Source of the DNA: Heloderma charlesbogerti
Lineage: Eukaryota; Chordata; Lepidosauria; Squamata; Helodermatidae
Assembly: GCA_026122225.1 (NCBI GenBank)
Contig: JANEZZ010000732.1
Coordinates: 186,001-250,000, forward strand
Direction: 5' to 3'
DNA: 64,000 nt
Part shown: positions 21,901-30,289 of the stretch, piece by piece
How the letters are laid out: the number at the start of each line of letters is the position of its first letter
Numbering within the stretch: position 1 is the stretch's first letter
Program-made: the position numbers and the translations under genes
The notes under the pieces: generated by a model
Told to the model about the DNA's origin: nothing
What the model saw: the letters and a program-made list of their open reading frames with translations, nothing else
The model's database searches: none

Positions 21901-24775
21901 AAGGGAAGTCCCTCCACCGCCTCTCGCAAACACATGGAGCAGCAGAAGCATCTCACCTGCAACTGCATGCAGAAGTGAAAAATCCCACATCTTCCCATTT
22001 ATTGTTGTTGAAAATTATTATTATTATTCCAACATAAACATGTAACATGCCCTAAGATTGGTCTCTGTACCAGACGACTGAATAGTGGCCAATGCCATGC
22101 CTTAAAAAAAAAAAAAAAAAGCAATCCAGGGAGAATCCAGGAAATGGCAAGCCAGGGAGCTTAATGTAGACTGGTGGAAAGTTAAAGATAAAATTTTCAA
22201 GTATATCAAATGACCAGCCCTCAGAAAAAGAATCAAGGTGGCTTCTGCAAAGGTATGTTTTGTCCTATTAATCTCTGAGAGTTCTTTGAGAGTGTCAAGA
22301 CTCAGGTGAAGAGGGGTGATCTGGGGGATAGAGAAACAGAGTTCTGGCAAAGTCCCTCATCAAAGGCTCCTGAGCAAATGTAGCAGTGCTGGAGTAAGAG
22401 GAGGCAAGTAAGTGGTTAAAGAACAGAAAGCAAAGAATAGGAATAACCTGTAAATTCTCCCCGTGGAGGGATGTAAACAGGGAGCTCCCCCAGGGATCTG
22501 TACTGGGACTGATGCTTTTCAATGTGTTCATAAATGACCTGCAATTCAGAGTGAGCATTGAGCTGGCCCGGTTTGCAGAGACCATCAGATTATGTAGGGT
22601 GGTTAAAAGAAAAAAGAAAGAAAGATTATGAAGAGCTCCAAAAGGAGCTCTCCAAACTGGGATTATGTGTGTCAAAATGACAAATGCAATCTAATGTAAG
22701 CATAAAGTTGTGCATATTGGGGTAAAAAATCCGCACTCCACATATCTGCTGTTAGGATCTGAGAGGGTGGTACAGAACTTGGTGAAAATGTTGCTCAAAG
22801 GAACAGAAAGCCGAGAATAGGAATAAGTGTGGGAAAAGGCCAAGTCCATGTTGGGGATCACTAGGAAATGAACTCTAGAAGTTCATGCTCGGAAGGGACC
22901 TTGGAGGCCATCTAGCTCAGCCCCCTGCTCAGTGCAGGATCTGCAGCGCAGGATGCAACAACAGCATGCCTGACAGGTGGCCGGCCAGCCCTGCTGAAAC
23001 CCCTCCAGGGAGAGAGACCCGCCACTTCCCGAGGCCGCCTGATCCACTGCTGAGTGCTGAACAGCTTGTTTCATGAGGAAGCTGCTCCTATAAGGCAGAC
23101 TTCCCCCACCCGGTGTCCTCCAGGCGTTTTGGACTTCAGTTCCCACGAGCCCCCACCAGCACAGAAAATGGTAGGAATGCTGAGAGTTGTAGTCCAAAGG
23201 ACTGAGAAGGCCCCAAGTTGGTTTAGCCCAGTTCTGCTTCCTTGCAACTTCCACGCATTGGTTCTGGTCCTGCCCTCTGGAGCAACAGAGACCAGTCCTG
23301 CTCCATCTTCCGCATGACAGCCTGCAAGATATTTGAGGATGGCTCTCATGTAGGGATGTACAAAAGTCACTTACCTTTTCAAAGGGTGACATTCGTGGTG
23401 GGGGGGAGGTGCTCCATCCCTCTCCCTGAAATTCTCTCTGGCCGGCTCCGCTCCACAGAGATTCTGCAGAGCCGCCGGCCGGGGCCGCCTGCAGCCAGAC
23501 ATCCGGCCGCTGGGCAGCCTGCAGGGACGCAAATGGCGGCTGCCGTAGCCGCCGCCATTTGCGCCCCTGTATTTTGCCATGATAGGCTACGTAAATATTT
23601 ACGTAGCCTATCATGGCAAAAAACAAAACAGCGGATGCAAATGGCGGTGGCTACAGCAGCCACCATTTGCGTTCCCTTTTTTTTCCACCGTAATAGCCTA
23701 CGTAAATATTTACGTAGGCTAAAACAGCAAAAAAAAAAGGGAACACAAATGGCGGCTGCCGTAGCCGCCGCCATTTGCGTTCGCTGTTTGTTTTTTGTTT
23801 TTTGCTGTGATAGGCTACGTAAATACTTATGTAGCCTATCACGGCAAAATGCAGGGACACAAATGGCGTCCCTGCGTTAGCCGTGATAGGCTATGTAATT
23901 ATTTACATAGCCTATCACGGCTATAATGAGGAAGCGAATGGTGGCCGCAGACGCAGCCGCCATTTGCAAATCAGTGCAGATGGCAGCAGGTAAGTGCTCC
24001 GTTTCGCACGCCTTCCGTGGGGTGAGGGGGGCGGGGGACTTCGTTCCGCCATGGATTTCAGGGGGCCGAATGCACAGGCATTCGGCCGCACTGAGATCCG
24101 TGGCGGAATTCTCTGACATCCCTACTCTCATGTTTCCCCTTTGTCTGGCTAAACATAGCCGGTTCTTTTGACCCTTCCTCAGAGGATTTGCTGTCCAGAC
24201 AAGCATTTGCAGTCTTACTGGGCAGTCATAGGGTGGGGGTGGCTGGGTGGGGGAGAAGTGCTCTGCCCCCCTCGCACAGCCTGGGTCTGCTCACGTGGGT
24301 TAAGAAAGAGAAGTGGATTTTCCTTCTGCACACCCACACGACAGCTGATCAAATTGTATCATGTTGCCACACTTCTGAAAATGAACCAGCAGGCTGGGCA
24401 CTGAATGGAGTGATGACGCACCCCCCCCCAAGGCAAAACTGGGAGGGGATTTCCCAGTTCCCAGCTAAGAGGGACAGTCCTGGGCCATTCAGGATTAGTG
24501 GTGCTCATGAAAGTGGTAGCGAGTGGAGCATCAGCAACTCCCCTCCAGCTCACAGGCAGAATGACTTACATGTGAAGCCTGGTAGACGGAGGCTTGTCGA
24601 ATGGGGATGGCAGAAACATAACTCCCGTGGCATAGATGACCCCGGCAATGAGGAGGTCCCCTGGCCTGTAGTGATTCAGTGGGGCCAATTCATCCCTTTC
24701 CGAAGTCAAGGGGCATTTGGCCAGGAGCATCCCACAGGTGGCCTGGGGCAGCAGCAGCAGCCAAAGCAGAATCAT
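6860..24775 (-). CDS. Vomeronasal type-2 receptor (V2R), complete six-exon gene
   Basis: The product is a class C GPCR of vomeronasal sensory neurons: a signal peptide, an extracellular Venus-flytrap ligand domain, a cysteine-rich linker and seven membrane segments. I joined exons at 24775-24570, 14981-14690, 14126-13311, 10658-10428, 9879-9753 and 7764-6860. Their lengths are 206, 292, 816, 231, 127 and 905 bp, a total of 2577 bp or 858 codons plus TAA. Every junction has an AG acceptor and GT donor, and the phases agree (2, 0, 0, 0, 1). Six exons with this size pattern and about 850 residues are normal for V2Rs. No stop or frameshift was seen. Intron 1 is about 9.6 kb and full of CR1 and hAT insertions. 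The ligand is unknown. Calling it functional is an inference from the open frame. Confidence 0.9.
7846..8240 (+). repeat. Tandem duplication in V2R intron 5
   Basis: Two units of roughly 195 bp share TTCATGCAGGGCATGGTCAGGC-type text (TCATGCAGGGCATGGTCAGG), AACCCAGGGATGAGGAAACTC / AACCCAGGGCTGGGGAAACTC and CTCCCTTCT. They diverge moderately, so the duplication is old. Confidence 0.7.
8893..8916 (+). repeat. (CT)n microsatellite
   Basis: About twelve CT units in V2R intron 5. Confidence 0.9.
8925..9385 (+). mobile_element. CR1 3' end, third subfamily
   Basis: The frame [22 protein letters not shown] and [15 protein letters not shown] is the worn C-terminus of CR1 reverse transcriptase. The tail has GAACATGGGTGGGAGGGCAT and ends TATATTCCTATGTTC. 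Relatives lie at 36180, 36815, 43665 and 52400. It is in V2R intron 5. Confidence 0.75.
9753..9879 (-). CDS. V2R exon 5: cysteine-rich linker
   Basis: This short exon has no ATG of its own. The minus frame reads [14 protein letters not shown], later [15 protein letters not shown], and ends IQE plus one base. The cysteine spacing is that of the nine-cysteine domain between ligand domain and membrane region in class C receptors. The acceptor is GCGTAG and the donor GGTGGGT. It is 127 bp, one codon longer than the common 124 bp. The spare G joins AT of exon 6 to make Asp. Confidence 0.85.
10428..10658 (-). CDS. V2R exon 4: end of ligand domain
   Basis: It encodes [14 protein letters not shown], then [18 protein letters not shown], and ends IVWPQWFNK at an AAG/GTGAGG donor. 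LHPFLRN follows directly from the LQPWQ end of exon 3, as in other V2Rs. The exon is 231 bp, phase 0 on both sides, against about 228 bp usual for the family. Confidence 0.88.
10890..11262 (+). mobile_element. L2-like LINE 3' tail
   Basis: It contains GGCCTTTTCGGTGGTGGCC and CGGTTATGGAACCCGCTTCC, then TTTGTAAACCGCCCAGACAG and a TAATAAATAAT end, the non-coding end of L2-like elements. It lies in V2R intron 3. Confidence 0.6.
11800..12965 (+). mobile_element. L2-like LINE 3' part, interrupted by BovB
   Basis: The protein-like text [25 protein letters not shown], then [14 protein letters not shown] and [17 protein letters not shown], is the C-terminal end of L2/CR1-group reverse transcriptases. 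It is cut at about 12337 by BovB sequence and resumes at 12717, ending with an AATAAATA-rich tail and (AAT)n. It lies in V2R intron 3. Confidence 0.75.
12337..12716 (+). mobile_element. BovB LINE 3' end
   Basis: The frame holds [34 protein letters not shown] and [14 protein letters not shown], the characteristic C-terminus of BovB/RTE proteins, ending in MKSWK and a (CAAA)n tail. The flanks TGTGGACCT before and TCTGGACCT after suggest a target duplication of about 9 bp. BovB is abundant in squamates. Confidence 0.85.
12947..12980 (+). repeat. (AAT)n microsatellite
   Basis: AATAATAAT leads to AAATAAATAAA at the end of the L2-like LINE. Confidence 0.9.
13311..14126 (-). CDS. V2R exon 3: main ligand-binding domain
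   Basis: It is a 272-codon exon starting [22 protein letters not shown], typed here only in part, and containing [24 protein letters not shown] and DNGERCM, the conserved core of the V2R Venus-flytrap domain. It ends LQPWQ at a GTATTC donor. The open frame runs past both splice sites, but family alignment places the borders at the CCCAG acceptor and this donor. Phase is 0 at both ends. Confidence 0.9.
14690..14981 (-). CDS. V2R exon 2: ligand-binding domain
   Basis: It encodes [20 protein letters not shown], the helix-1 region of the Venus-flytrap lobe, then [13 protein letters not shown] and ends at MLGIYKIPQ, all characteristic of V2R exon 2. The acceptor is a pyrimidine tract ending TATCAG; the donor is CAG/GTGCAG. 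The length of 292 bp is one base completing a codon plus 97 codons, as needed to follow exon 1. Confidence 0.88.
15940..16258 (+). mobile_element. L2-like LINE 3' tail
   Basis: It contains CCCGCCATCTGGAAAACCCT, a remnant of the W-N-L end of the protein, then an AT-rich tail finishing AATTAATAAATAAAT. It lies in V2R intron 1. Confidence 0.55.
16259..16580 (+). mobile_element. CR1-like ORF1 N-terminal fragment
   Basis: The frame reads [30 protein letters not shown], typed here only as a description: a Cys-x2-Cys followed by a leucine-rich coiled coil, the layout of CR1 ORF1 N-termini. It begins just after an L2-like 3' tail with AATAAATAAAT and ends near an unrelated tail at 16640. Confidence 0.45.
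16780..17607 (+). mobile_element. CR1 fragment, second subfamily (ORF1 end and endonuclease start)
   Basis: It contains [15 protein letters not shown] (the SGNH block), [10 protein letters not shown] and, from 17385, [21 protein letters not shown] followed by [13 protein letters not shown], the start of a CR1 endonuclease. Several stops interrupt it. A relative lies at 32880-33330. Confidence 0.75.
17608..20812 (+). mobile_element. CR1 LINE copy C, split by a hAT-like insertion
   Basis: Endonuclease end ([16 protein letters not shown]) is at 17682-17912 and reverse transcriptase at 19305-20205 ([33 protein letters not shown]). A frameshift lies at 19972-19980, where an extra T follows the GGCCCAGTGCTC region. 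The 922-bp element at 18097-19018 interrupts it between two copies of CAGGCAGG. Near the 3' end a 12-bp unit CAATGGAACCAA occurs three times (about 20720-20758) and about 100 bp of the usual tail is missing. It starts abruptly at 17608 against a different CR1 subfamily. Confidence 0.88.
18097..19018 (+). mobile_element. hAT-like non-autonomous transposon 1 with nested palindromes
   Basis: Termini are TAGGGATGG and CCATCCCTA, a perfect 9-bp inverted repeat. They are flanked by the direct repeat CAGGCAGG (18089-18096 and 19019-19026), which occurs once in uninterrupted CR1 copies. An 8-bp target duplication with T/A-G-rich short termini is typical of hAT transposons. No transposase frame is present. 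Inside, 18-bp arms at 18360-18377 and 18382-18399 form a hairpin. A second follows at about 18419-18459, and both are repeated in inverted order at 18678-18775 around a centre near 18551. The orientation given is arbitrary. Confidence 0.85.
20813..21016 (+). mobile_element. CR1 endonuclease fragment, old subfamily
   Basis: [21 protein letters not shown] then [11 protein letters not shown] and [16 protein letters not shown] is the end of a CR1-type endonuclease (compare [13 protein letters not shown] and GESDHV in copy A). It adjoins the 3' end of copy C. Confidence 0.65.
21465..21640 (+). mobile_element. CR1 reverse transcriptase fragment
   Basis: The bases GGAGGTGCAGGGAATGCTGA to GATGACACAAAATTGGGCGG repeat the FADD region of copies A to D. 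Both ends are cut. Confidence 0.8.
22040..22830 (+). mobile_element. Old CR1 reverse transcriptase remnant
   Basis: [21 protein letters not shown] near 22490-22550 and the finger-palm wording before it (around 22060-22300) show a decayed CR1 polymerase. A run of 18 A at 22104-22121 interrupts it. Related remnants are at 30290 and 40200. Confidence 0.65.
22872..24180 (-). mobile_element. Old CR1 3' region, split by hAT-like element 2
   Basis: Plus-strand text GGAAGGGACCTTGGAGGCCA to CAGCCCCCTGCTCAGTGCAGG is the complement of a CR1 tail. It runs to 23350, and CCCCTTTGTCTGGCTAAACA resumes after the hAT-like insertion at 24133. A SINE-like piece (GTTGTAGTCCAAAGG) is nested near 23100-23220. Confidence 0.6.
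23351..24124 (+). mobile_element. hAT-like non-autonomous transposon 2 with alternating hairpin array
   Basis: Termini TAGGGATGT and ACATCCCTA are flanked by CTCTCATG on both sides (23343-23350 and 24125-24132), an 8-bp target duplication. The target is an old CR1 tail that continues after the insertion. The interior alternates GC-rich palindromes (AATGGCGGC to GCCGCCATT) near 23531, 23638, 23747 and 23938 with AT-rich ones (GATAGGCTACGTAAAT and its complement) near 23576, 23690, 23803 and 23880. No transposase frame is present. Confidence 0.85.
24570..24775 (-). CDS. V2R exon 1: signal peptide and start of ligand domain
   Basis: The chosen ATG (24775-24773) begins a hydrophobic leader, [15 protein letters not shown], a typical secretory signal peptide. 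Further on comes [13 protein letters not shown], the hallmark found about residue 35-45 in V2R exon 1. The exon ends in phase 2 at a consensus GTAAGT donor. Its last two bases (AT) plus the first base of exon 2 (G) make an ATG codon, so the join is in frame. An upstream in-frame ATG exists but would add a non-hydrophobic, glycine/proline-rich stretch before the leader, so I rejected it. Confidence 0.85.
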
Positions 24776-25689
24776 TCTGGGAACGCCTGGATGTAGAATG
24801 CGAGGAAGGCAAAGTCCTCGTGCAAGACGGAGGCCTCTGTGGCTTCCCCAGTACAGATGGAGCCCAGGCAGGCAGGGCTGAGGACACGCGTCCCACGCCA
24901 TCCTCCTCCCCTGCCCTAGACCCCACCCCAGCTCGCCAGGCATTTCTGTGCCAGTCCTTTTGTGCCTGGACGCAAGACCTCATCCGATGCTTATGTCAGA
25001 GGACCCAAAGGCGAGCTTTGGAGAAATCCCTAGAGGTCTGGCAGAGAAGAATAAATCACTATGATCTTGATAATTGTATGTGGGAGAAGTGGCGTGAACT
25101 CTGAAACTTCCCGGACTCTCCGGTCAGCTGGAGAAAAACATGTTTGCGACAACTCACAGATGCAGCAGCACCACACTCTTGACATGGGCGGGGTGGTGGT
25201 GGTGGACAGGGGAGCTTGGCCTGACCTTTACCCACGAAACACCTACAGATGAGCCAGGATCAAGACAGCCATTCAGGATCCAGGCTTTGCCATGTGCCGC
25301 CCTCCCCTTCCCAGAGGGACCTTCCTGGGCTGGCGCCCTCTCACCACGCCCAAACCCAGCACGCAGCTCCCGTCCTCGTCTGTGGCCAGGCAGGAGCAGA
25401 GGCCCCAGGCACAGGTGGGGAGGGGCCCAGGGAAGCCCTGCTGCTACCCTGGATCCTTCCAGGCCAGACGTGGGACATGCAGCACAGTGGGGATCGGAGG
25501 CCAGGAGGGGACTCTGGAGGCAGCAGGGCGAGAGGGGCCCGATGTAGCCCAGTTTGGGCCCCAAAGGGTCTGCTGGGGGTGTCTCTGGCGTGTCGGAGGC
25601 AAGCTCAGCCAGTAGGGAAAGGCGCTAGCGATGACCAGGCTGTTGCTGGGTGAAAGAGCCCCACAGAACCCCAAGGAGAGTTCTATGAC
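24776..25689. other. Upstream region of the V2R gene
   Basis: This is the 5' flank of the receptor on its minus strand. It is GC-rich with a GGTGG run near 25190. I could not place a TATA box or transcription start with confidence, and a 5' non-coding exon cannot be excluded. Confidence 0.4.
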
Positions 25690-26690
25690 ATGATCCAGGG
25701 TGAGGGTGCAGACCCGGCATGTATTACGGAGACCTGGCTGGCTGAGGCCGCTGCTCAAACTCTTGCGGCCATGTGTCCAGCTGGATTTTCGTATGCACAG
25801 CAGCCGAGGGCTGGGGATCGGGGATGGGGAGTGGCTCTTATCTACCGGGAGTCCTTGGTCTTCACCAGACCCCCTCACCAGGAGACCAAGGTTGCTGAGT
25901 GCATATACTGGAGGTTGGGCCCAAAGGGCAGTCTGGGGATTCTGCTCATGTACTGCCCATCCCACTGCACGACTGACTCCCTGGCCAAGTTTCTTGAGGT
26001 GGTCTCTGATGTGCGTGTGCAGTCCCCTAACTTACTGGTGTTGGGGGACTTCAATGTACATTCAAAGGCCATCCGCATGGGGGCACCTCGGGACTTCATG
26101 GAGACCATGGCTTCCTGGGAGCTGCACCCTATTCCGACTGGGCCCACCTATGTAGCCGGTCATGCGCTAGACCTTGTGTTTGTTTCTGGAGAAGCGGGGA
26201 GTGATTTGGAAGTCAGGGGTATATCCACCCCGCCCTGTCATGGTCAGATCACTATCTGGTTACGTTGGACTTCTCAGTTCCACAGCCCCTCCGCAGGGGT
26301 GGAGGACCCATTAAAATGGTCCGCCCCGGGCATCTTATGGATCCGAATGGATTCCTGAACGCGCTTGGGGATTCTCTGGGGCACGCCAACGGCCACTCGG
26401 TCGAGACCCTGGTGGGTGGCTGGAATGCTGCAATCACTGGGGCATTAGATCGGGTGGCTCCGAAACGCCCTTCCCCTGAACAGGGCTCAGACTGCACCAT
26501 GGTTCAATCTGCAGTTATGAGCCCTGAAACAGGAGGTGAGACGGCTGGAGCGCCGGTGGCGGAAGCCTCGCTCCAAAGGCAATCAGTCACTCAGGCACGG
26601 GCTAGAGCTGTATCTTCAGCCTATCATGTGGCGATAAGAGCAGAAAAAAAGAATGTTTATGCTGCTGAGATTGGTTACTCACGGATGTTT
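25690..26690 (+). mobile_element. LINE endonuclease fragment (L2/CR1 group)
   Basis: The frame has ITETWLAEAAAQTLAAMCPAG, VALIYRESL, LVLGDFNVHSKA and HALDLVFVSG, the ordered motifs of an apurinic-type LINE endonuclease. In the next frame, VRRLERRWRKPRSKGN follows, the linker before the reverse transcriptase in L2-like LINEs. The reverse transcriptase itself is missing. It lies just upstream of the V2R start, on the opposite strand. Confidence 0.75.
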
Positions 26691-27060
26691 GCAGGTCCTT
26701 TATGTGACACTGTCAACCTCCAGTGCCTCTCCCATGGTTTCTAATGATTTCGATGGCTTGATTTGAAACGGAAATGATGAGCTAATAAAAAGAAGGTCTT
26801 TGAATCTGGCTGAATTTTTCTGTGTAAAGAACTTGTGCTATAACAACAGCACCATCTAGTGGCTGTATAATGAATCATATAGAACTCACAGCTAAAGAGG
26901 AGAAGGGTGGAGGAAGCACATATATACTTCCAATCTTAATCCCGCAAAGAATCCGGATGCAGAAGCCCTGGTAAAATCACAGGATAGAAAGCCTCTTTGT
27001 GGAGAAGCCCTTACTCCCAGTTTAGTGTTTCAGTTTGCAAGTGGGAACCCAGAAAGAATC

Positions 27061-27530
27061 CTGGGAATTATATAATTTGCCCTCCCCTGGGATATCTTTA
27101 CAGGAGGGCAGCCATGCAGACCTCACAGTTTTGGCTGACATCTGTGAGCCCTCGACGGGTCAGCCAGGGAGACTGGAAAAAGACGTTCCCTCCGTGTAGA
27201 GCATGGAAGAGATCCTTATTCTAAAACCTGGAGGCTGAGAGGCCAGAACCCAATTCTCCCGCTTATGTGGAGCTCCTCCTTCTCCTGCCACAGATCCATG
27301 GACAGATCCTTCCTCCCCTGGTGGAACCTTATACAAAGGCAGCTATGCAGGCCTCCCAGCCTCAGCAAGAGTTTTTTTTAAATTTCTGGAGAGTGAGGAG
27401 GGGTCAGCAGGGAAGGCTGACCAAGGCCCTCCCTGTGTGCAGAACATGGAACACATCCTCTTTTAACACAGAGAGGCTGAGAGGCTAAATCTTCCTGCTC
27501 AGGTGGGGGTCCTACATCTCCTTCCACATA
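27061..27530 (+). repeat. Tandem duplication before the MHC transmembrane relic
   Basis: Two units of about 220 bp (about 27061-27290 and 27310-27530) share TACAGGAGGGCAGCCATGCA / TACAAAGGCAGCTATGCAGG, GGGTCAGCAGGGAAGGCTGA-type text and GAGGCTGAGAGGC. It would be intronic in a class II gene. It has no coding content. Confidence 0.65.
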
Positions 27531-27531
27531 G

Positions 27532-27643
27532 CCACGGAGGTCGGACTCTCCCAGGAGCAAAGTGTGGATGGGGGTCATGGGGGCTGTGCTGGGCCTGGTC
27601 TTTGTGGCTGTGGGACTCTCCCTCTACCTGAAGAGCAAGAAAG
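27532..27643 (+). pseudogene. MHC class II beta transmembrane exon, relic
   Basis: The frame reads RRSDSPRSKVWMGVMGAV, then LGLVFVAVGLSLYLKSKKG, matching the connecting peptide, membrane helix and basic stop-transfer of class II beta exon 4. The length is close to the 111 bp of that exon. An AG lies just before it, but the phase is one base off from what the family needs, and the donor after AAGAAAG is GG instead of GT. No beta-1, beta-2 or tail exon lies next to it in the right order. It is preceded by a tandem duplication (27061-27530). Confidence 0.7.
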
Positions 27644-27721
27644 GGATTTGCCGCTCTCCTCGTCTTCTGTTCCTCTGGGGTCCACCTGGAAGTGACCCTT
27701 CTAAAAGGTTAGGGCCTGATC

Positions 27722-28070
27722 CAAGGAGAGTGACTGCTCCCTTTGAGCATCGTGGTGAGGAAACGGAACAGTGGATGAGGAGGCCCCCACTTCGAATCTC
27801 GCCTCTGTCAGGGATGCTTTGACTTGGGTTCCCGCACTGAGCAGGGGGCTGGACTCGATGGTCTTGCAGGCCCCTTCCAACCCTACTGTTCTATGATTCT
27901 ATTAACTCACCAGGTGGCCTTAGGCAAGCTGCTGTCTCTCAGTCTCCGGAACCTCGTCTGCATTATGGGGATAATAACACTGGCTTACCTTACAGGGTTG
28001 TTGTAAGGATGACAGCTGGGTAAAGCATTTAAAGTCCTGTGAACATTTCAACCCGCTGTGGAAAAGGGAA
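27722..28070 (+). mobile_element. MIR-like SINE interrupted by a CR1 end
   Basis: The left half ends CTTCGAATCTCGCCTCTGTC and the right half continues TTAACTCACCAGGTGGCCTT, ATGGGGATAATAACACTGGC and ACAGGGTTGTTGTAAGGATG, the deeply conserved core of MIR-type SINEs. A CR1 3' end (27805-27902) lies exactly between the halves. Confidence 0.65.
27805..27902 (+). mobile_element. CR1 3' end nested in a SINE
   Basis: It spans GGGATGCTTTGACTTGGGTT to TACTGTTCTATGATTCTATT, under 100 bp of CR1 tail with the usual 8-bp end repeat, splitting a MIR-like SINE. Confidence 0.8.
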
Positions 28071-28232
28071 GTGTTATGACTACCTGCTCTGACTGGCTGT
28101 GCCTCTCCGGGGTCTTGGGCAGAGAGAAGCAGCTCTTTTCCACCCCCTGCTAGGACTTGGCATTCTTCCTTACCTGGAGATGCCAGGACTGAACCCGGGC
28201 AGACGGACCTGCAGCATGCAAAGCAGGGGGAC

Positions 28233-29165
28233 TGAGACTAGGCGACAGCCCCTCCCTCCCCACAATCCTGAGTCTGGCAGTGCACAGATCCTGCCCAGCT
28301 TCCCAGTGGAGTCGATGGCCACAGGAAGAGGCTTACATGCCAGGACAACAGGAGGCCTCCGAGGAGGGTTGGCTGGAATGTTCTCCTTCATGGCATGATG
28401 TTTCATTTCAGCTGCGAGATGGAGAAGGCAGTTTGTATGTTACAAAAACACTGGATTTGGGCTGGGCAGAGAAAAGATATAGGAGTTCAGAACCCAGGGG
28501 AGGAGGGTGCTGTTTTGACCCTCTCCATAAACAGCACCACCACCCCTCTATGGATCTAACTGTGTCTCCATCTCTCTCTCTTTTTAGCAACCTGCAGGCA
28601 ATGTCTCCCCGCATCCTCCTCTGCCAATTCTTTGTGTTTATTTTTATTCTGCCTTTCCAAAAATGCTTCTCCATAGTAGCTATCAAATGTTTTAAAATGA
28701 CCCCACAAAGCCAGCGTCTAGAGGGGAAGCAGCAGCCTTGTTACCCTGTTGCAGCAAAAACAACCAAACGTCTTGTGACACTTTACAGACTTGCACATTT
28801 ATTGTGGCAGAACCTTTTCTGGACAGAGCCCGCTTCCTCAGATACATGAAGGGTTATCTTCAGTTGCCAGGTGCATATGGGGGAATGCAGTCCGTGGGGG
28901 TCAAAATGCCAAGAAATGCAAAGGAAACAACCTGTGACTTCTCTACGCAAAGGTCAAATGTGTACAAAAGAAGCACAGCAACAATTTGATATATTAATTT
29001 AACACTTCAAGAGGAGGAGAGTCACCCATGCTCTCAATTAAGTCTTAAATGGATAGAATCAACTTGCTGAAGAATTCCCATTCTCATTCTAGAGCCTCCT
29101 TTTTCAGTCTGGACACTGGACATTGCAGTCAGCCACAGAGTGTCCAAGGAGGCCAAAGTGGTGAA
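28233..29165 (+). repeat. Segmental duplication, copy 1
   Basis: From TGAGACTAGGCGACAGCCCC to GGCCAAAGTGGTGAA this block is almost identical to 49625-50574. It contains no gene: a tRNA-SINE end, a CT-rich stretch and a repeat tail with AGACTTGCACATTTATTGTG. Confidence 0.9.
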
Positions 29166-30286
29166 CTTTGACTTCAGCAAAGCTTTCAACAAAACCTTGA
29201 CTTCAGCAAAGCTTTCGACAAAGTGCCCCATGATATCCTGATGAGCAAAGTAGCTCAAAGTGGGCTAGATGAAACAACGATCAGGTAGATCCACAGCTGG
29301 CTACAGAATCGGACTCAAAGAGTGCTTATGAATGGGATCTTCTCAAACTGGGGAGAGGTAACAAGCGGGGTACCACAGGGCTCAGTCCTGGGCCCAGTGC
29401 TCTTCAATATTTTTATGAATGACTTGGAGGAGGAGGTGCAGGGAATGCTGATCAAATTTGCAGATGACACCAAATGGGGTGGGACAGCTAATACCCTGGA
29501 AGACAGAAACAGAATTCAAATTATCTTGATAGGCTGGAGTGCTGGGCAGAAAACAACAGAATGACATTTAATAGGGATAAATGCTGAGTTTACCACAATA
29601 CCACAAGCGAGAAGGATCTTGGAATTGTTGTAGATCACTAGCTGAATATGAGCCAACAATGTGATATGGCTGCAAAAAAGGCCAATGCTCTTTTGGGCTG
29701 CATTCATAGAAGCATAGCTTCCAAATCCTGGGAAGTACTAATTCCCCTCTACTCAGCACTGGTTAGGCCTCCTCTGGAGTACTGTGTCCAGTTCTGGGCA
29801 CCAAACTTTAAGAAGGATGAAGACAAGCTGGAGAGGGTTCAGAGGAGGGCAATGAAGATGATCAGGGGACTGGAAACAAAGCCCTATGAAGAGAGACTGA
29901 AAGAACTGGGCATGTTTCTCCTTGAGAAGAGAAGACTGAGGGGAGATAGGATAGCGCTCTTCAAGTACTTGAAAGGTTGTCACAGAGGCGAAGGCCAGGA
30001 TCTCTTCTCAATCATCCCAGAATGCAGGACACGGAATAATGGGCTCAAGTGACAGGAAGCCAGATTCCGGCTAAACATCAGGAAAAACGTCCTGGCTGTT
30101 AGAGCAATACGACAATGGAACCAATGACCTGGGGAGGTGGTGGGCTCCCCCACACTGGAGGCATTCAAGACGAGGCTGGACAGCTATCTGTCAGTGATGC
30201 TCTGACCTGGATTCCAGAACTGAGCAGGGGGTTGGACTCGATGGCCTTGTAGGCCCCCTCAAACCCTACTATTCTATGATTCTATG
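29166..30286 (+). mobile_element. CR1 LINE copy D, 5' truncated
   Basis: It runs from [12 protein letters not shown] through [19 protein letters not shown] and the C-terminus ([23 protein letters not shown]-like) to the ATTCTATGATTCTATG tail. A stretch TTGACTTCAGCAAAGCTTTC is doubled at the 5' end. A gap at about 29584 removes roughly 60 bp and shifts the frame. Confidence 0.88.
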
Positions 30287-30289
30287 ACA

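Noticed and set aside
22883..23626. A 247-codon minus-strand open frame
   Set aside because: It runs across an old CR1 tail, a SINE piece and the end of the hAT-like element. No domain spans it.
23351..24124. CRISPR-like array
   Set aside because: The regular hairpins invite it, but the units are two alternating palindromes without unique spacers, bounded by transposon ends and a target duplication in a vertebrate genome.
25154..25653. Overlapping 130-codon frames on both strands at 25.1-25.7 kb
   Set aside because: GC-rich composition keeps all frames open. No motif or repeat supports any of them.
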